From Drechmeria coniospora (taxonomy: Eukaryota; Ascomycota; Sordariomycetes; Hypocreales; Ophiocordycipitaceae): a stretch of DNA of 64,000 nt. Where the stretch lies: NCBI RefSeq assembly GCF_001625195.1, contig NC_054389.1, forward strand, positions 8,428,520 through 8,492,519. The letters are read 5' to 3'. The first letter of the stretch is position 1. The number at the start of each line of letters is the position of its first letter. The notes under the pieces were generated by a model. It saw nothing but the letters and a program-made list of their open reading frames with translations. It had not been told where the DNA came from and did no database searches. The position numbers and the translations under genes were made by a program. Positions 15,347 to 27,205 of this stretch are shown in pieces.

Positions 15347-16861
15347 CTACATGTCCTTTGCTGCGTTCCTGCCTTCACCCTCCCATACGGCTTCCATGAA
15401 CCACATCCTCCCGCTCGTCTTCCACGTGCCCTTCCACTTGAAGCGCGCGTCGGCTTGCTCAAACAGGCTCTTCCACTCATCGGCGTCGCGGTTGCGAGCG
15501 TTGCGCACCGTCTTCATCAGCATGTCCAGCAGCCGCACGCTCTTCTCCTCTATTCTCGCCATCTCCCCTGGCGGCCGTAGTGTCACGTCGTTGATGATGA
15601 TGCGCGCTCCGGGACGCAGGGCCGGGACGAGGGCGCGCAGTATCGCCAGCGCCGATTTGTCCGAGAAGGCGTGGAAGACGTGTCTGAATAGGTAGGCGTC
15701 GGCAATGACCGGCTGCTCGTCAAAGAAGTTGTGAGCCCGGTGTCTCACCCGGTCGGCGAGATGCGTCGGGATCTTGGCATTGAGAGCAATACCCGGCAGA
15801 TCTTGAACCTCAAAGGAGAGTAGTGGGAAGGCCTCTGCGATGGCTGCCGATGCGAAGCCCTCATTGCCGCCCATCTAGCCATTCATTCGTCAGTCTTGGC
15901 TAGCCTTGGCCGTCCACACATCACTCTCAACCTACGTCAACAACAGTAGCCTTCCCCAGATCCCCCCAAGGGTAGCACTCAACCGTGTGCGATACCTCGA
16001 AGCCCTCCTTCGCACCGATGCACTTCATGGCGCTGTCGAACCTCTTGGCGCGGACCTTGTCCTTTGAGAGCTGGGCGAAAAGGTTGTCGGCGTAGCCGTG
16101 GGCAAGATTCAGGCCCTGTCATCGATCAGCAAATGCGCACGCTGGGGAGTGAATCCCCGTACAGTCTCGCAGTCGTCTTGAGAGGCGGGCCATTTCTTCA
16201 TGGCCGACACGGTGTTCGCCATGGGAGAGAAGAAATCAATCGTGTACAATCCTAGCCAGTTGGCGAGATTCTCGTCTTCGAGGAGCAAGAGCGACGACCT
16301 GTTATGGGCAACGTGGTCGGGCTTCGGTTCCGTGAAGAGGTTGTTCAGCATCGCAAGGCGGAGAATGCGCCGAAGGTCATAGTAGGGGACGTCAACGGAC
16401 GACTGCTTCCGAACCTTGGTGGCCAATTCGACGTAGGATATTGAACCCTCGCGGGGCACAGCGTCTGCCAGCTTGAATTCGCATATGGCTTGGAGCGAGA
16501 CGAAGCTGACGTTCTATTGCGCGATCAGGAACCAGGAGATGAAGACTCGGGTAGAATATGTACGGCGTGAGCAGCTACTTACATCCCACGACAGAGCCTT
16601 GAGGCTCTCGCGAGGCCCCAATGCCAGATCGTGAAGTTCCTGCGTCATCGAGATGATGTCGGCCCTTGCCTGGACGGCTTCAGGTCCGAGCTGTGCCGAG
16701 GGAAAGTCGGCCAGGCCATCGGGATGGAATGATGGCGCTCCCAAGCCTTTGGCCTCTAGGCTGTCCGCGAGGATCTTGGTCTTCTCCTCGATGGCTCTTG
16801 AAAGCGTCGTCAGCCTACCGACAGATGGCTCGGAAGCCACTGTTGCTTGCGCATTGCCCAT
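15347..16861 (-). CDS. SAM-dependent O-methyltransferase (COMT-like)
   Basis: Four exons on the minus strand (16861-16583, 16513-16163, 16115-15936, 15874-15347) give 445 residues. All three introns are phase 0 and GT-AG. The N-terminal part is the winged-helix dimerisation domain (SFVSLQAICEFKLADAVP). The Methyltransf_2 core has the SAM loop VVDMGGNEGF, the DLP acidic loop, and LFRHVFHAFSD with the catalytic-type His338, then ALRPGARIIINDVTL. It should methylate a hydroxyl of an aromatic or polyketide small molecule. The glycine loop is slightly degenerate (GGNEG for the usual GGGxG). An in-frame ATG at 16897 is an alternative start. No PKS or NRPS is adjacent. Confidence 0.9.
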
Positions 16862-19800
16862 TTTCTCTCGTCGGCGTGCGATTTCGACAAAGTACATATC
16901 GGCCGAGGTGAAACAGAGTGTCTGCCATGGCGTGAGGGAGCCGAGCCTATATACTCGGGACCGTGTACGGTGAAAATGCACAGCGAACAAACGGGCAATA
17001 GTCTAATTCAGCCATGCCATTAATGCTTGCCATTCACCATCAACAACCAACAGACTTAGGCGCACCCCACAGCTGACGGGCCTGTCAGTGTTGGCACATG
17101 AGAGGGATGGTGTCGAATTAGTTTGTTGCTGGCAAGGCTCCTAGCCCGAGGTGTGTTTGTTCCATGACGGGTGGACGGTGACACGGGACCAGGTGATTCA
17201 GGTGCCCAGTGAGGCGCTGGCAGCCAGCGATCCAGGAGAAGGTTGTCAGTGAGTGTGCATCGGTCATGCTTGTTACACAGTCGTCTCATCCGAAGACGTG
17301 GGCCGGCAGCGGACTGAATCGTTTTCCTGCCGCCGTTCGTGCATCGACCCAGTCCTGGGCCGGACTTGACGGGGTGCGTACATACAACCCGGCAGCGCTT
17401 GACTTGCCTGCTGTCTGGTATCCTAAGCCAAGCGCAAGAATCCAAGGGTAAAGAAGAGGCCCAACTAGATCACGGGGTGGCTGGAAAGCAATCAATTGGC
17501 ATTGAACCAAGCGACGGGGAGCACGGAGCATGCGTGGAAGACGGTAGTAGACGGCAGACATCGCGACGACTCTGATGGCACACCTCCTTTTCAGGCAGGC
17601 AGACAATAGCAGCCGGCCGAGCAGGCAGCCAATGAGAGTGTTGGGGGGAGGAACCGAATAGAAATCGTGGCGACCGGGCTGGTTAGAACCAACAACCGGC
17701 AGCCGGTTGGCTCCGTGACCAGCGATGATCAACTCGCGACGGAAAGAATTTGAAGCAGCCGCCGGTTATGGAAGCGAGGGGAGGGTCTGTGCCATCCTGT
17801 CGATTTTGAGCTGGAAGCCATCGCACCGTGCATCTTCGGAGCCCGAGGGCGCGGCACAGGCGATACAGCCAAGAGCTACGGCCAAGCGGCTGAAGCCATA
17901 GACGCTCGCCATCTAACACATCCAGACGGCCTACTGCTGCCGCCCCTTCTTGGGCCGTGACGGTCCAGCATAGACCACGGTGCGGTGTACCGATGCTCGA
18001 ACGGGGAATGCGAGCAGTCGTAAACAGCGTGTGGAGAAGAGTAGTCAAGTGGCTTCGCCCCCCACCTGTTGGTGAGCCGGTAGATGCAGCCTCCTCCATT
18101 CACAAACGGCACCCAACCTACAGTACAATAGGCATGAATGGCATTGTGCTTTGTGGACACATGCGCACGGGGCGAGTTGCGAGCTCGCCGCCGATGGCTA
18201 GCCGTCTGGAGGGAACCGCGATCTGACCCACCAAGGCGCCGAGGCTCGGGCGAATGTTTGCATAGGTACTCCGTGCATGGATCGATTCCATGGCAGTTGG
18301 ATTCCTCTTTCAGCTGCTCGGAAGCATGAGGGCGACCTGTCGCCTGGTACAGGCGGTGGCTGCGCTTGCGGAGGAACTGCTCACTCGGATCCAATATAGG
18401 AACCCTGGTCTGTCGATTCACGATTCAAAATCCTCCTTTGCTCATCGCAAACGACGATGCAGAGGTGCCAACGGGGGAGGAGATGAAAGCCAGGAGCAGA
18501 CGGAAGGAGATGGTAGCGTGTCGCTGGGAGAGAGAAGATGAGCTTCCGATGGTTTTCGAGCATGCGCACGAATTGCACTGACTGATATCAGGCGAACAGG
18601 GAGATTAAATTGATTGTTGCTTGACAGCCTGGCGCAGCACGCTTGCCAGATGGAAACGCAGGTGCGAAGCAGTCTTCTCCGTTGCCAATTACGAGCACGT
18701 ACGTCACCGCCACATCATCGCACTTGCCTTGTGAAGCAATTCAGCCGCCAGCTGTCGCTGGACGCGCCGGCCAGAGGAGGTTGGGTAGCGCATCGCGTCC
18801 AGGAAGGCTATTGCAACGAAAGTATCATTTTCTTTTTCATTTTTCATTAATAATGCATAGCCATCATTAGCCGTAACACATACAGTGCCGAATTTGGCTT
18901 GCTGGAGGATCGTTGGGGTGGTTATTCATGGAAGCATAGGCCCTGTCGTCATGGTAGCTGACGGAGTGTAGGTGTCATGATCGATTCATATGCAAGGTAC
19001 GCTATATACGCTATATACGCACCAAGTTACGGAGAAAAGGCACTTGTAGGTGGCGGATTTCTACCCTTCATGTGCGCTCTGCATGCTCGCGAATACGACA
19101 TAACCACTTCCGCATGCTACTCGTTGACGCCTACCGCTCCTCCTGGAGTTCCGATTCTGGGAGGGAGTCTTTCTTGACCCCTTGACCCCTTGACGTACTG
19201 TATCTACGGCCTCAGCGCAACTCCAAATTGTACATGCTACGTTGCAATGAATATTCATGATGATGCAATGGTCAAGTACGGAGAGGGCGAGGGAAGAACC
19301 CCATCTGCTCGAACACCCACACCACAGGACCAGGCTGAGGGTTCACGAATGGCCCTCATTTGCCGTTGTACAACTACTGTACACTGTACGCAAGTTGTAT
19401 CGCATGTGTAGTTGTACTTGAATGTGCCGACGAGTAATTAGCACAAGTGTATTCAGTACTTGAGTAGTCTGTACGGAGCATTTTTACAGTACGGAGTACG
19501 GAGTACATGGAGTTCACTTCTTCCGATCGTAGGTGACAACACAAAACTAGTCCCTGTTGAATGGGATCTACAGCACTTACTACAACAAATGCTAGGTCGG
19601 TGTAGGATACGGTGCGTCACAACAATAGGACTGAATGATATAATAATAATACCAGAGCAACACTTCTCGAGGTAGAAGTACTGTACTTATCAGTACTCCG
19701 TACCCAAGTACCAATACTCGCCCTCGCACTGGTTTCGGCCCGAGGGTCTCGGCAAGCGCCGAGGCTGGCTGGGGTGCACGCTATTAATGTCAGGCAAAAC

Positions 19801-20495
19801 TTCTGCCTTGGCAGGCCGCCCAGGCTCAAACTTGGTGCAATCACTCCACGCAGCAGAGACGAAACGAATCGGCCCCTCGGCCATGCACACGGCTTGTTCC
19901 GTTGGAATCCAAATTTCGAATCTCCATCATCTCCCCTCCGCTTATCCTCCGGGACCAACTGTCGAAATCGCAACACCGGTGCATGGAGCGGGCATTGGAT
20001 GAATGGCAGCCGGTATTGATCGCGTTACCATGGATCGATCCTTCAAGCACCCCTGTCGACGGGACAGGCCCTCGTCCTCTGGGCCGCATACTGTCCTGTA
20101 CACCACACTCATACTCATACATGCATCGCACCTACAGTAACACGTTACATGCAAGTGTGCGCGTACACGTACTCCATGCGTGTCGTCACATACCGACTCT
20201 CGCCCTCCGTACCTCTCGCCCTCCGTACTCTCGCGGGCCACTGCTAGCACCGTCCTCAGGACACACCGACCATTGACGAAGCAGACTCGATCCATCGCCG
20301 AACCCAGACAATCTGTCACTTCCTCTCCTCGACCGGACGACGATCGGCTATCCCCTCATCCTCCACGCTGGCAGCGACAAGGCGACGCGAAATAGCAGGA
20401 AACGAGGGTCGAACGGCCAGTCCTGGCGGACCAGATGAGGACGAGCAGTGCGTAATTGGTCCAAGTCGAACGCGCCCCGGGCAGAAGCAGGCGGC
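16862..20495. other. Gene-poor intergenic region
   Basis: About 3.6 kb. 16.9-18.9 kb has mixed-composition DNA with only random-looking frames, the longest 181 codons on the minus strand without family features. 19.3-19.7 kb is rich in GTAC words, including a tandem TACGGAGTACGGAGTAC near 19490. Near 20205-20236 a 14-base word (CTCGCCCTCCGTAC) is repeated. The right end carries the promoter of the modin-like gene. Confidence 0.5.
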
Positions 20496-22792
20496 ATGGG
20501 CGACAGCAGTTCGGAACTCGTCGTCGCCGTCGTCGCTCTCGTCGTCTCCTTCGTCGCGCTCTCGGCCACGTTTATGCAGGTACTTCAGCAGTACTACGCC
20601 TCGGCCTCCGGCTACACGCAATGCAACGAGCAGGTCATGGGCGCCTGGGCCAGGACAAAGTCTCGAAATTTCATCTGGGAGGAGCTGCGGTTCGAGGTTC
20701 AATTCGACGCTCCCGTCATCTTCGTCTCCCCGCCGAGCAACCGGAACGGTCCGATCCTGGGTGCACCGATAGCCTTCCTCGACGGCACGCAGAAAAGTCT
20801 CGACGAGACGTGCGACATGGCGGAGATGGATCCGCGCAAGGAGTACGAGGCCAAGACGGTCAAGGAGCGGATCCACACGGCCGACAACGAACGAGCCTCC
20901 TGGCTAGTCCTCCTCTGCGCCGTCCAACGGATGGAAGCCAAATCTCGCGACTGGCAGCAGTGGCGGCACGAGCAGCAGAGGCGCCACGAGCCGCCGAGAC
21001 CTCTCGGGGACGTGGCCGAGGAAGGTCGCGTCCTGCCGCCGCCGCCGTCCCTCGCGGAGAGCCATACGTTGGTGGTGGCTCTGCAGCGGAAACGCAAGAG
21101 CTGGGACACGATGCCGCCGTCCATGTCGAAGCCGTACGCGACGACGACCATGTGCCATCTCGTCGAGATGATGGCGGCCCTGGGCGTCTACTGGAAGCAG
21201 TTTGATCGCAAGCACGACCGCTACCGCGCCGAGGGCAACGGCTTCGTCGTGCTCGGCGAGAGGCTGCGCGAGCTCGGCCTCGTATTCTCCTTTCAGGTCT
21301 ACGGCGAGTGTCGCTTCGAGGGCAACCGCGTCATGCCGGTCGACTACGTCAAGGAGCTCTGTTTCGGCTACGTACCCACCATTTACCGCGAGACGCTGGA
21401 CCGGCGCAGGCTAAGGGCCCCCAGCGACGAGCTCCGTGATCTTGGGTCGCTGCAGATGGCGAGCAGGAGCGAGATTGCCGAGACGCTTGTCGTCATCGGC
21501 TGCAACAAGAACACGGTGCAGTATTTCCTGGATGGCCATGGCAAGACGGCCCATCTCTTCCCCCGTGCGTCCGCTCCCGTCACGAACGGATGTCTACTGT
21601 GCTGATGCGCTGTGCGTGCCTAGTCTCGTTTGAAATCCTCGGCATGCTGAGTCGAACTTTTCACATCGAAAACACCTACTACACATATATTCCAAACCCC
21701 ACGCCGGACCGTTGGGATGAACGCTCGCTGTCGCTCATCAAAATGATGGAAGCTTACGAGGAGCTTTCCGAGGTACCCCTCGCCGGCGTGCCTCGCAACG
21801 AGACGTTACAGCTTGGACTTGCCCAGCACGCGCGAGCCATCATCCGTCATCACGGCGACGGCGACAAGGCCGCAGGCTTTCTTCTCCGAGCTCTGCACGC
21901 CGCTCTCGACGACACGGACGAAATCTTGACGGCGAAGCCGACGACGACCCACGGCACGTCGAGCGGCCTTTCCGACAAGGCGGCGGCGGCGCCGATGGAG
22001 AAGCAGAGGCAGCGAAGGGAAATGGTCCAAGACGTGCTGCGGTCACACATTCAGGAGGTGCTGCGTCTGATGAACGAACGCGACGACCAGGGTTCCGACT
22101 CGCATTCCCTCGTCGTTCCCCAAAAGGCTCCCGCGTCCCCGTCATCAGGGCGTTCGCGGCTCCCGAGCGTCGCCGAATCTGCGCCGCCGCGCTTCGCCGA
22201 GATCTACGAGGAGGGACCCGAGTACCGACAACACAAGTACATGGAGGTCTACTTTCAAGTCGTGCGGAGAAACGTGGTCCCGCGAGCGACGGAATCGACG
22301 ATCCGCAGAGCAAGCTTTACGGGGAAGTGCGGGGTCCATCGGCGTTGCAGCAGCAATGTCGCCGACGGGCCCCCCGGGTTGAGGCTCGGCAAGCATGGCA
22401 GCGGCGGCACCCGGGCGAGTGCGGCCGCTCACAGACGTGGGGATTCCGGAAGCACGACGCAAACCGCTCATCACCTGCTGGACGTGGACGTGGACGAGCC
22501 AGAGGAGGGGGCCACGAGCCGGCCGGGCCACGAGGAACTGCCCAGACAGCACTCGGCGGTGCGAGAGTCGGAGAAGGAGAGCCGGCCTCGGCTGGAGGAT
22601 GACGTTGGCTTGAAGACGACGCAGGTGACGCAGGTGCCGTTGGCGGATCAGAACGTCTCGCACGACGATGTCTGGTGCACGCTGGTGTTTAGGATGATTT
22701 GCTGGTTGATGCTGCACGACTTTAACCTCCAGGACGTTCAGGTTAGCAAGAGCGAGCTCATGGGCAGCCGGATGCCCGTGTATATTGCCTGA
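20496..22792 (+). CDS. Modin-like conserved membrane-anchored protein
   Basis: Two exons (20496-21564, 21624-22792; 59 nt GTGCGT-TAG intron, phase 1) give 745 residues. The start MGDSSSEL is followed directly by one membrane segment (about 7-30). The rest is soluble: WEELRFEVQFDAPVIFVSPP, ERIHTADNERASW, a His/Arg/Gln-rich stretch, KELCFGYVPTIYRETLDRRR, SFEILGMLSRTFHIENTYYT, and a disordered C-terminal third ending in the well-formed block WCTLVFRMICWLMLHDFN. I recall similar filamentous-ascomycete proteins annotated as 'modin', without an established biochemical role; that name is from memory and only moderately sure. The function is unknown. The gene stands alone between two long intergenic regions. 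Confidence 0.75.
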
Positions 22793-25700
22793 TTGATTCC
22801 TGCCCCTGCTCTCTCGTCGCAGAGCTGCCAGCAAGCAGATGACCCGACGTCGAGCAGTCCTCGGGAGTCAGCTCGTGTCGTTGAAGAGTTTGCTCGTCGA
22901 TGCTGCCGATGACACCGATGACTCGAGTACCAAGCTAGGAACGCTCTGTTGAAACATCAGACTCTCCATGACATAAAGACTTGCGCCCCGAAGATATGGC
23001 TCGCGCCTCCCACTGACATTTTATGCCATGGCAGGGGCAAGGGCTTCACAATGCCTGATATTGCAAAGGGATGATGCGGGTGAGAGGCTGCAAACTGCAC
23101 GAGAGGCTGGACTGAGCAGGTCGCCCGGTGTTGCGTGTACTATGACCGAGGTCAACCGCCGATGGCGACGACAAACAGAGCAAACGTCCGGGTCCCAGTC
23201 GTCGGACAGGTCGGCACGTAGTTGTGCTGCACGGCGACGATGACTGACGAACAAGTTCTGGTGCCGTCCGTCGTCCCAAACGCATCTACATCCACGCCAG
23301 ACATGCTGCTTATCCGGACTGGTTGGCCGGACAGTTGCTTGGTTCCCTGGGCGCAACTGTACGTGTAGCGAGCGGCGAGTGTACGAGTAAGCAATAACGG
23401 AGGATTTGGCGGCCCGATCGGGCGAGTAAGTGGGCCGGCCATTGGCTTGGCTCCGTCGGTCGGGGCCGGAGACGCACGAAGCCGGAGGCGGAGACTCGAC
23501 TGCACCTGCGGGCTCGCTTCGCCGTGATTGGTCCTCGGTCGGCCCTGATTGTGCTGCATCGTTTGAACGTTTGTCGGTGCATCTTTCGGAGAGTTGGGTG
23601 GAGGTCTGGATACGCGATGATGGATTTTCATCTGATGTTGCATAGCCAGCAGGCCAACAACGACATGCAACTACAGTACACCCACACCCTTTGCTACGCA
23701 ACGCCGGTCAACAAGGGTAGTCGTGGGAGGAACACTCTCCTAGGCGGAGTACGTCGGCGGAGTAGGATATTCATGTTCACTATTGCTCATGCGACGCCAA
23801 CGGCAGACGTTGGTACCTGCACGGAGTACATGTGCGGATACAAGTAACGATCATGCACTGAATATCCGCGCCAAGTACGGAGCACGGGGCACGATCATGC
23901 ACATTATTAGCCGTTTGAACGGGGAGCCAAGACGTGGAGCATCGGCCTAGCCGGTGATTTTCGCCAACACTACGGTGGGTCGAGGAGTTGTTACATGGAC
24001 ACGGACACGGCCACGGCCAAGGCCACGGACGCGGACACGGACGCGGACGCGGACATGGACACGGACAGGGACACGCGGACGCCCGCACACGACGAAAGGT
24101 TACCGCATTTCTTGCCCAGTACGGAATACCCCTCCGCAATTGGCCCGAATTTCACCAAAAGGCGTACGTGGACAGGTGTGAGCGCAGACGCGCCTGTGCA
24201 GTTTGCCTCGCTGCTGGTACTCTTACTCGTGCCCTGCCTATGCGGCCATGAGGTTGCAGCGAGATTCGAAATATCGAACTGGCTAGAAATTCGATGCAAC
24301 TCTGGTACCATGCGGCGCCTGGTACTGTGCGGAGCAGGAACCATGAACAATGCTGGGGCAACGTTCGGGGTACAAGTGAATAAGCACAGAGCACTATTAA
24401 TGTATGGTAAGTTTTAGACGGTTGTGTTCCGTATTACTTGTACTCCGTACAACCACTTGTCACTACAGTAGTGAGTATTGATCATTACTACCTAGTAGGT
24501 ACTTGGTAGGGGTGCCAGTACTACTACTTGTAATGTACTCCGTACTCGGCATGCAGTACCAAGCAAACAGCCCACAAGTCCCCTGTCATACAGCCAGTCT
24601 GCACCGCATGTGACCGAGGCCACAGGGAAAGCCCTTCATGCTGTCCGACAAACGGCGATACAAGTACTTGTACGGAGTGCTTGTAAATTCAAGCAAGTAC
24701 ACGGCCACAAGCGCCGAGTACAGAGTATACTAGGTACTTGCAACGGAGTACTTGCACTCCTTACTATAGTTGCCAAATTATTGCTCGTGGCTCACTACGA
24801 CTACTAAGTGATGAAATACTAGGTACCAGAGTACCCTAGTGCCTACCGTACAGTACTAACATGTAATTAAGTGCTTGTGGGACGGAGAAATGGGTACTAC
24901 GGAGTGCTACGTATGCTACTGTTAGGTACAAAGGTGCGCTGTGCCTGTACTTGCGTGCAAGCAAGTACGCGCATATCTGTACTTGTTAGTGCATTGCTAC
25001 TGTTTGTTGTAGCATTCTACGGAGTACACCTACTTGTGCATGCGCACTTTCGCCTGTCCCGACAAGCGGCATGCAGGCCAGCAATCCGGCACTCTTGCGG
25101 GCAAACGTACCGAGAAATGCCTGTATTAGTTACCTGTCCCCCATACGTATCACCATGCACATGATGCAGATGCAGCAGGCATCAAAGTAGAGGCACGAGC
25201 TCGTCATCGATTCTTCTTCTACCGCGAGGCTCGGTGACGGAATTTCCTCGACTTGTCTGGATGGAACCGAGTGTCGCATGGGAACTGCCACCACAGGATG
25301 CGCATACAAATAGAGCAAAGGCCTTGGTTGGCCGTGTGATGTCTTTCCTCCGTACCGAGGACTATCCAGAGTGTACCCGATACGTGCCACAACAGTGCAA
25401 GTACCTTGGCAGTAATTACGTACGTTCTCCAGAGAGTGCAGTAGGCTGGCCGAGTGAGCACAAGTAGGACAGGCGAGTAACTACACCAAAAGTAGACCCA
25501 AGTACTGTGCAGTTCTCCGTACGTGTACTCCGTACATGTAGCATACCTACTTTAAGCACTCCGTACAGTACACCTGCATGTAACATGCACGGGGTACGGA
25601 CAACAAGAACGGAGTAAGTACATAGCACATGAATCGTCTTCACCAGATACTCATATCGCTGAACACGAGGAAAAATCGTAGGCCTGAGCCATGCTTAGCA

Positions 25701-27205
25701 GGCCCCTCCTGCTAGTACAGTACTTGCAAGTACAGTGCATAGCAGGCGCAAAGACAGGCAAGCAGGCCCTGCAGATTTCAAGCAGGTCTGCCACGATGCT
25801 TGGAAAGGCTAGATCGTGCGCTAAACCGATTAATCCCTAGTGCACGAAATGTGCGATACGTACGGAGTACTCGCACAGTACTAGCCCGCACCCGCCCACA
25901 GCGGACGACGAGGGAAATACTGTACCTGCCCGCTAACAGCGCACCTGCAGTACAGTATGGGTCCCTCGGTGAGCACCGTACCGCTTGATGCGCTCGCAGT
26001 GGTAACTCTGCTACACACTGACGGAAAGGGTACTTGCAGCACCCATCAGCGCACATGTACCCCAACCGTCGAAGTTTGGGGGCTGTTAGCAACCAGGTAC
26101 TTGGATGCGAGCCTTGCAAGTCCCCCGCCGCCGTGTGCGTCTCGCTGGAACCTTGCCGCACCTCCCTGCCATTCCGCGGCGGCCGCGGAGGGTCGTGGCG
26201 CTCATCGCCTTGAATGAGTGGATGGTAGCGAACTTGGGCCGTCAGTGAGCCAGCCATCTCATGAGGGAGCAATGACTAGTGAACATCTATATGAGAAACG
26301 GGTCCCGAAGCAGCGCGTCGTATGTTGACGACGTCGGCGAGCCAAAGTGCCGGACCCCGAATGACATCAACCTTTGACTCGACGTCGAATTCGACATGAC
26401 CGCTGTGCTCGCTCTCGGCACCCTATCGCGCCTGGTACTAGGTGGAGCATGTTCGCAGTGTCTATTCGCACGTACGTAAGTAAGTGCGTACTTCGTATTG
26501 GGGAAAAATTCGTCACGGCCAAGGACGGGCACCCTTTCGCTGCATGCGCGGCCGAAGGAGCACGGAGCAGGGACTGTGCCTGTGCTGTGCCATAAAGTAA
26601 GCACTGTAAGTAAGTACCTAGTAAGAAAGTACACCGACGAGGGGACGGAGTACTTACTGGTAGGTGTAAGTACCTACGGAGTACGGAGGGAGTACCTGCT
26701 ATTAGGTTAGCACCAACTAGGAGCGGAAAGTATTGTCCAGGAACGGCAGGTACCCGGTACGTGAAGCGCCGCGAGGATGCCCGCAAATATCGTGTACCCT
26801 GTACCTGAGAGGCGTTACCGTCTCGTCCGCCCCAGGACGCTGGCCACCTGGAGGGCTGGCGAGGCGAGGCGAGGTGGAGTGCATTTTTTCCGCCGCCGCC
26901 GACACCGCCAGGCAGGAAGGCAGGCTGTGTGCGTCTGCGTGCGTGCTCCTCCCTCACGGCCGCGAGCCTCACGCGCATCCTTCCTCCTCCTCCTCGACCT
27001 CATCCACCACCACCACCACCACCGCCGCCGCCGCCGCCATCCTCCTGGCCTGCATCGGAGCAGACCGTCGTCCTCGCACGCGAGGCCGCATCGACACGGT
27101 CCACAAACCGCATCCTCGCCGACGAAGACGTCTGCTCGTTCCGCCTCGTCCGCCGACGACCCTTCCGCTGGACGCCGCAGGGGACGCCTCTGCCTCCCCA
27201 TCCCC
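22793..27205. other. 4.4-kb intergenic region, densest in GTAC repeats
   Basis: No gene is supported. 22.8-23.7 kb is ordinary unique-looking sequence. 23.7-26.75 kb is the densest block of TACGGAGTAC/GTACTTGTAC-type words in the window, for example near 24537, 25510-25540, 25861 and 26647-26690. A hexamer minisatellite lies at 23995-24083. 26.76-27.2 kb has an open frame continuous with CDC4 but consists of Arg/His/Pro runs from CCACCACCGCCG microsatellites, and I take it as the CDC4 leader. Confidence 0.55.
23995..24083. repeat. GGACAC/GGACGC hexamer minisatellite
   Basis: About 14-15 imperfect six-base units of the form GGACAC, GGACGC or GGCCAC in direct tandem. No gene surrounds it. The array keeps a reading frame of alternating Asp/Thr/Ala or His/Gly because the period is a multiple of three. 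Confidence 0.85.

Noticed and set aside
17876..18421. 181-codon minus-strand frame
   Set aside because: No domain, no codon bias like neighbours, and overlapping frames of similar quality on both strands.
26777..27205. N-terminal extension of CDC4
   Set aside because: Open only because of CCACCACCGCCG-type simple sequence; encodes His/Arg/Pro runs, and the family-like start is at 27206.
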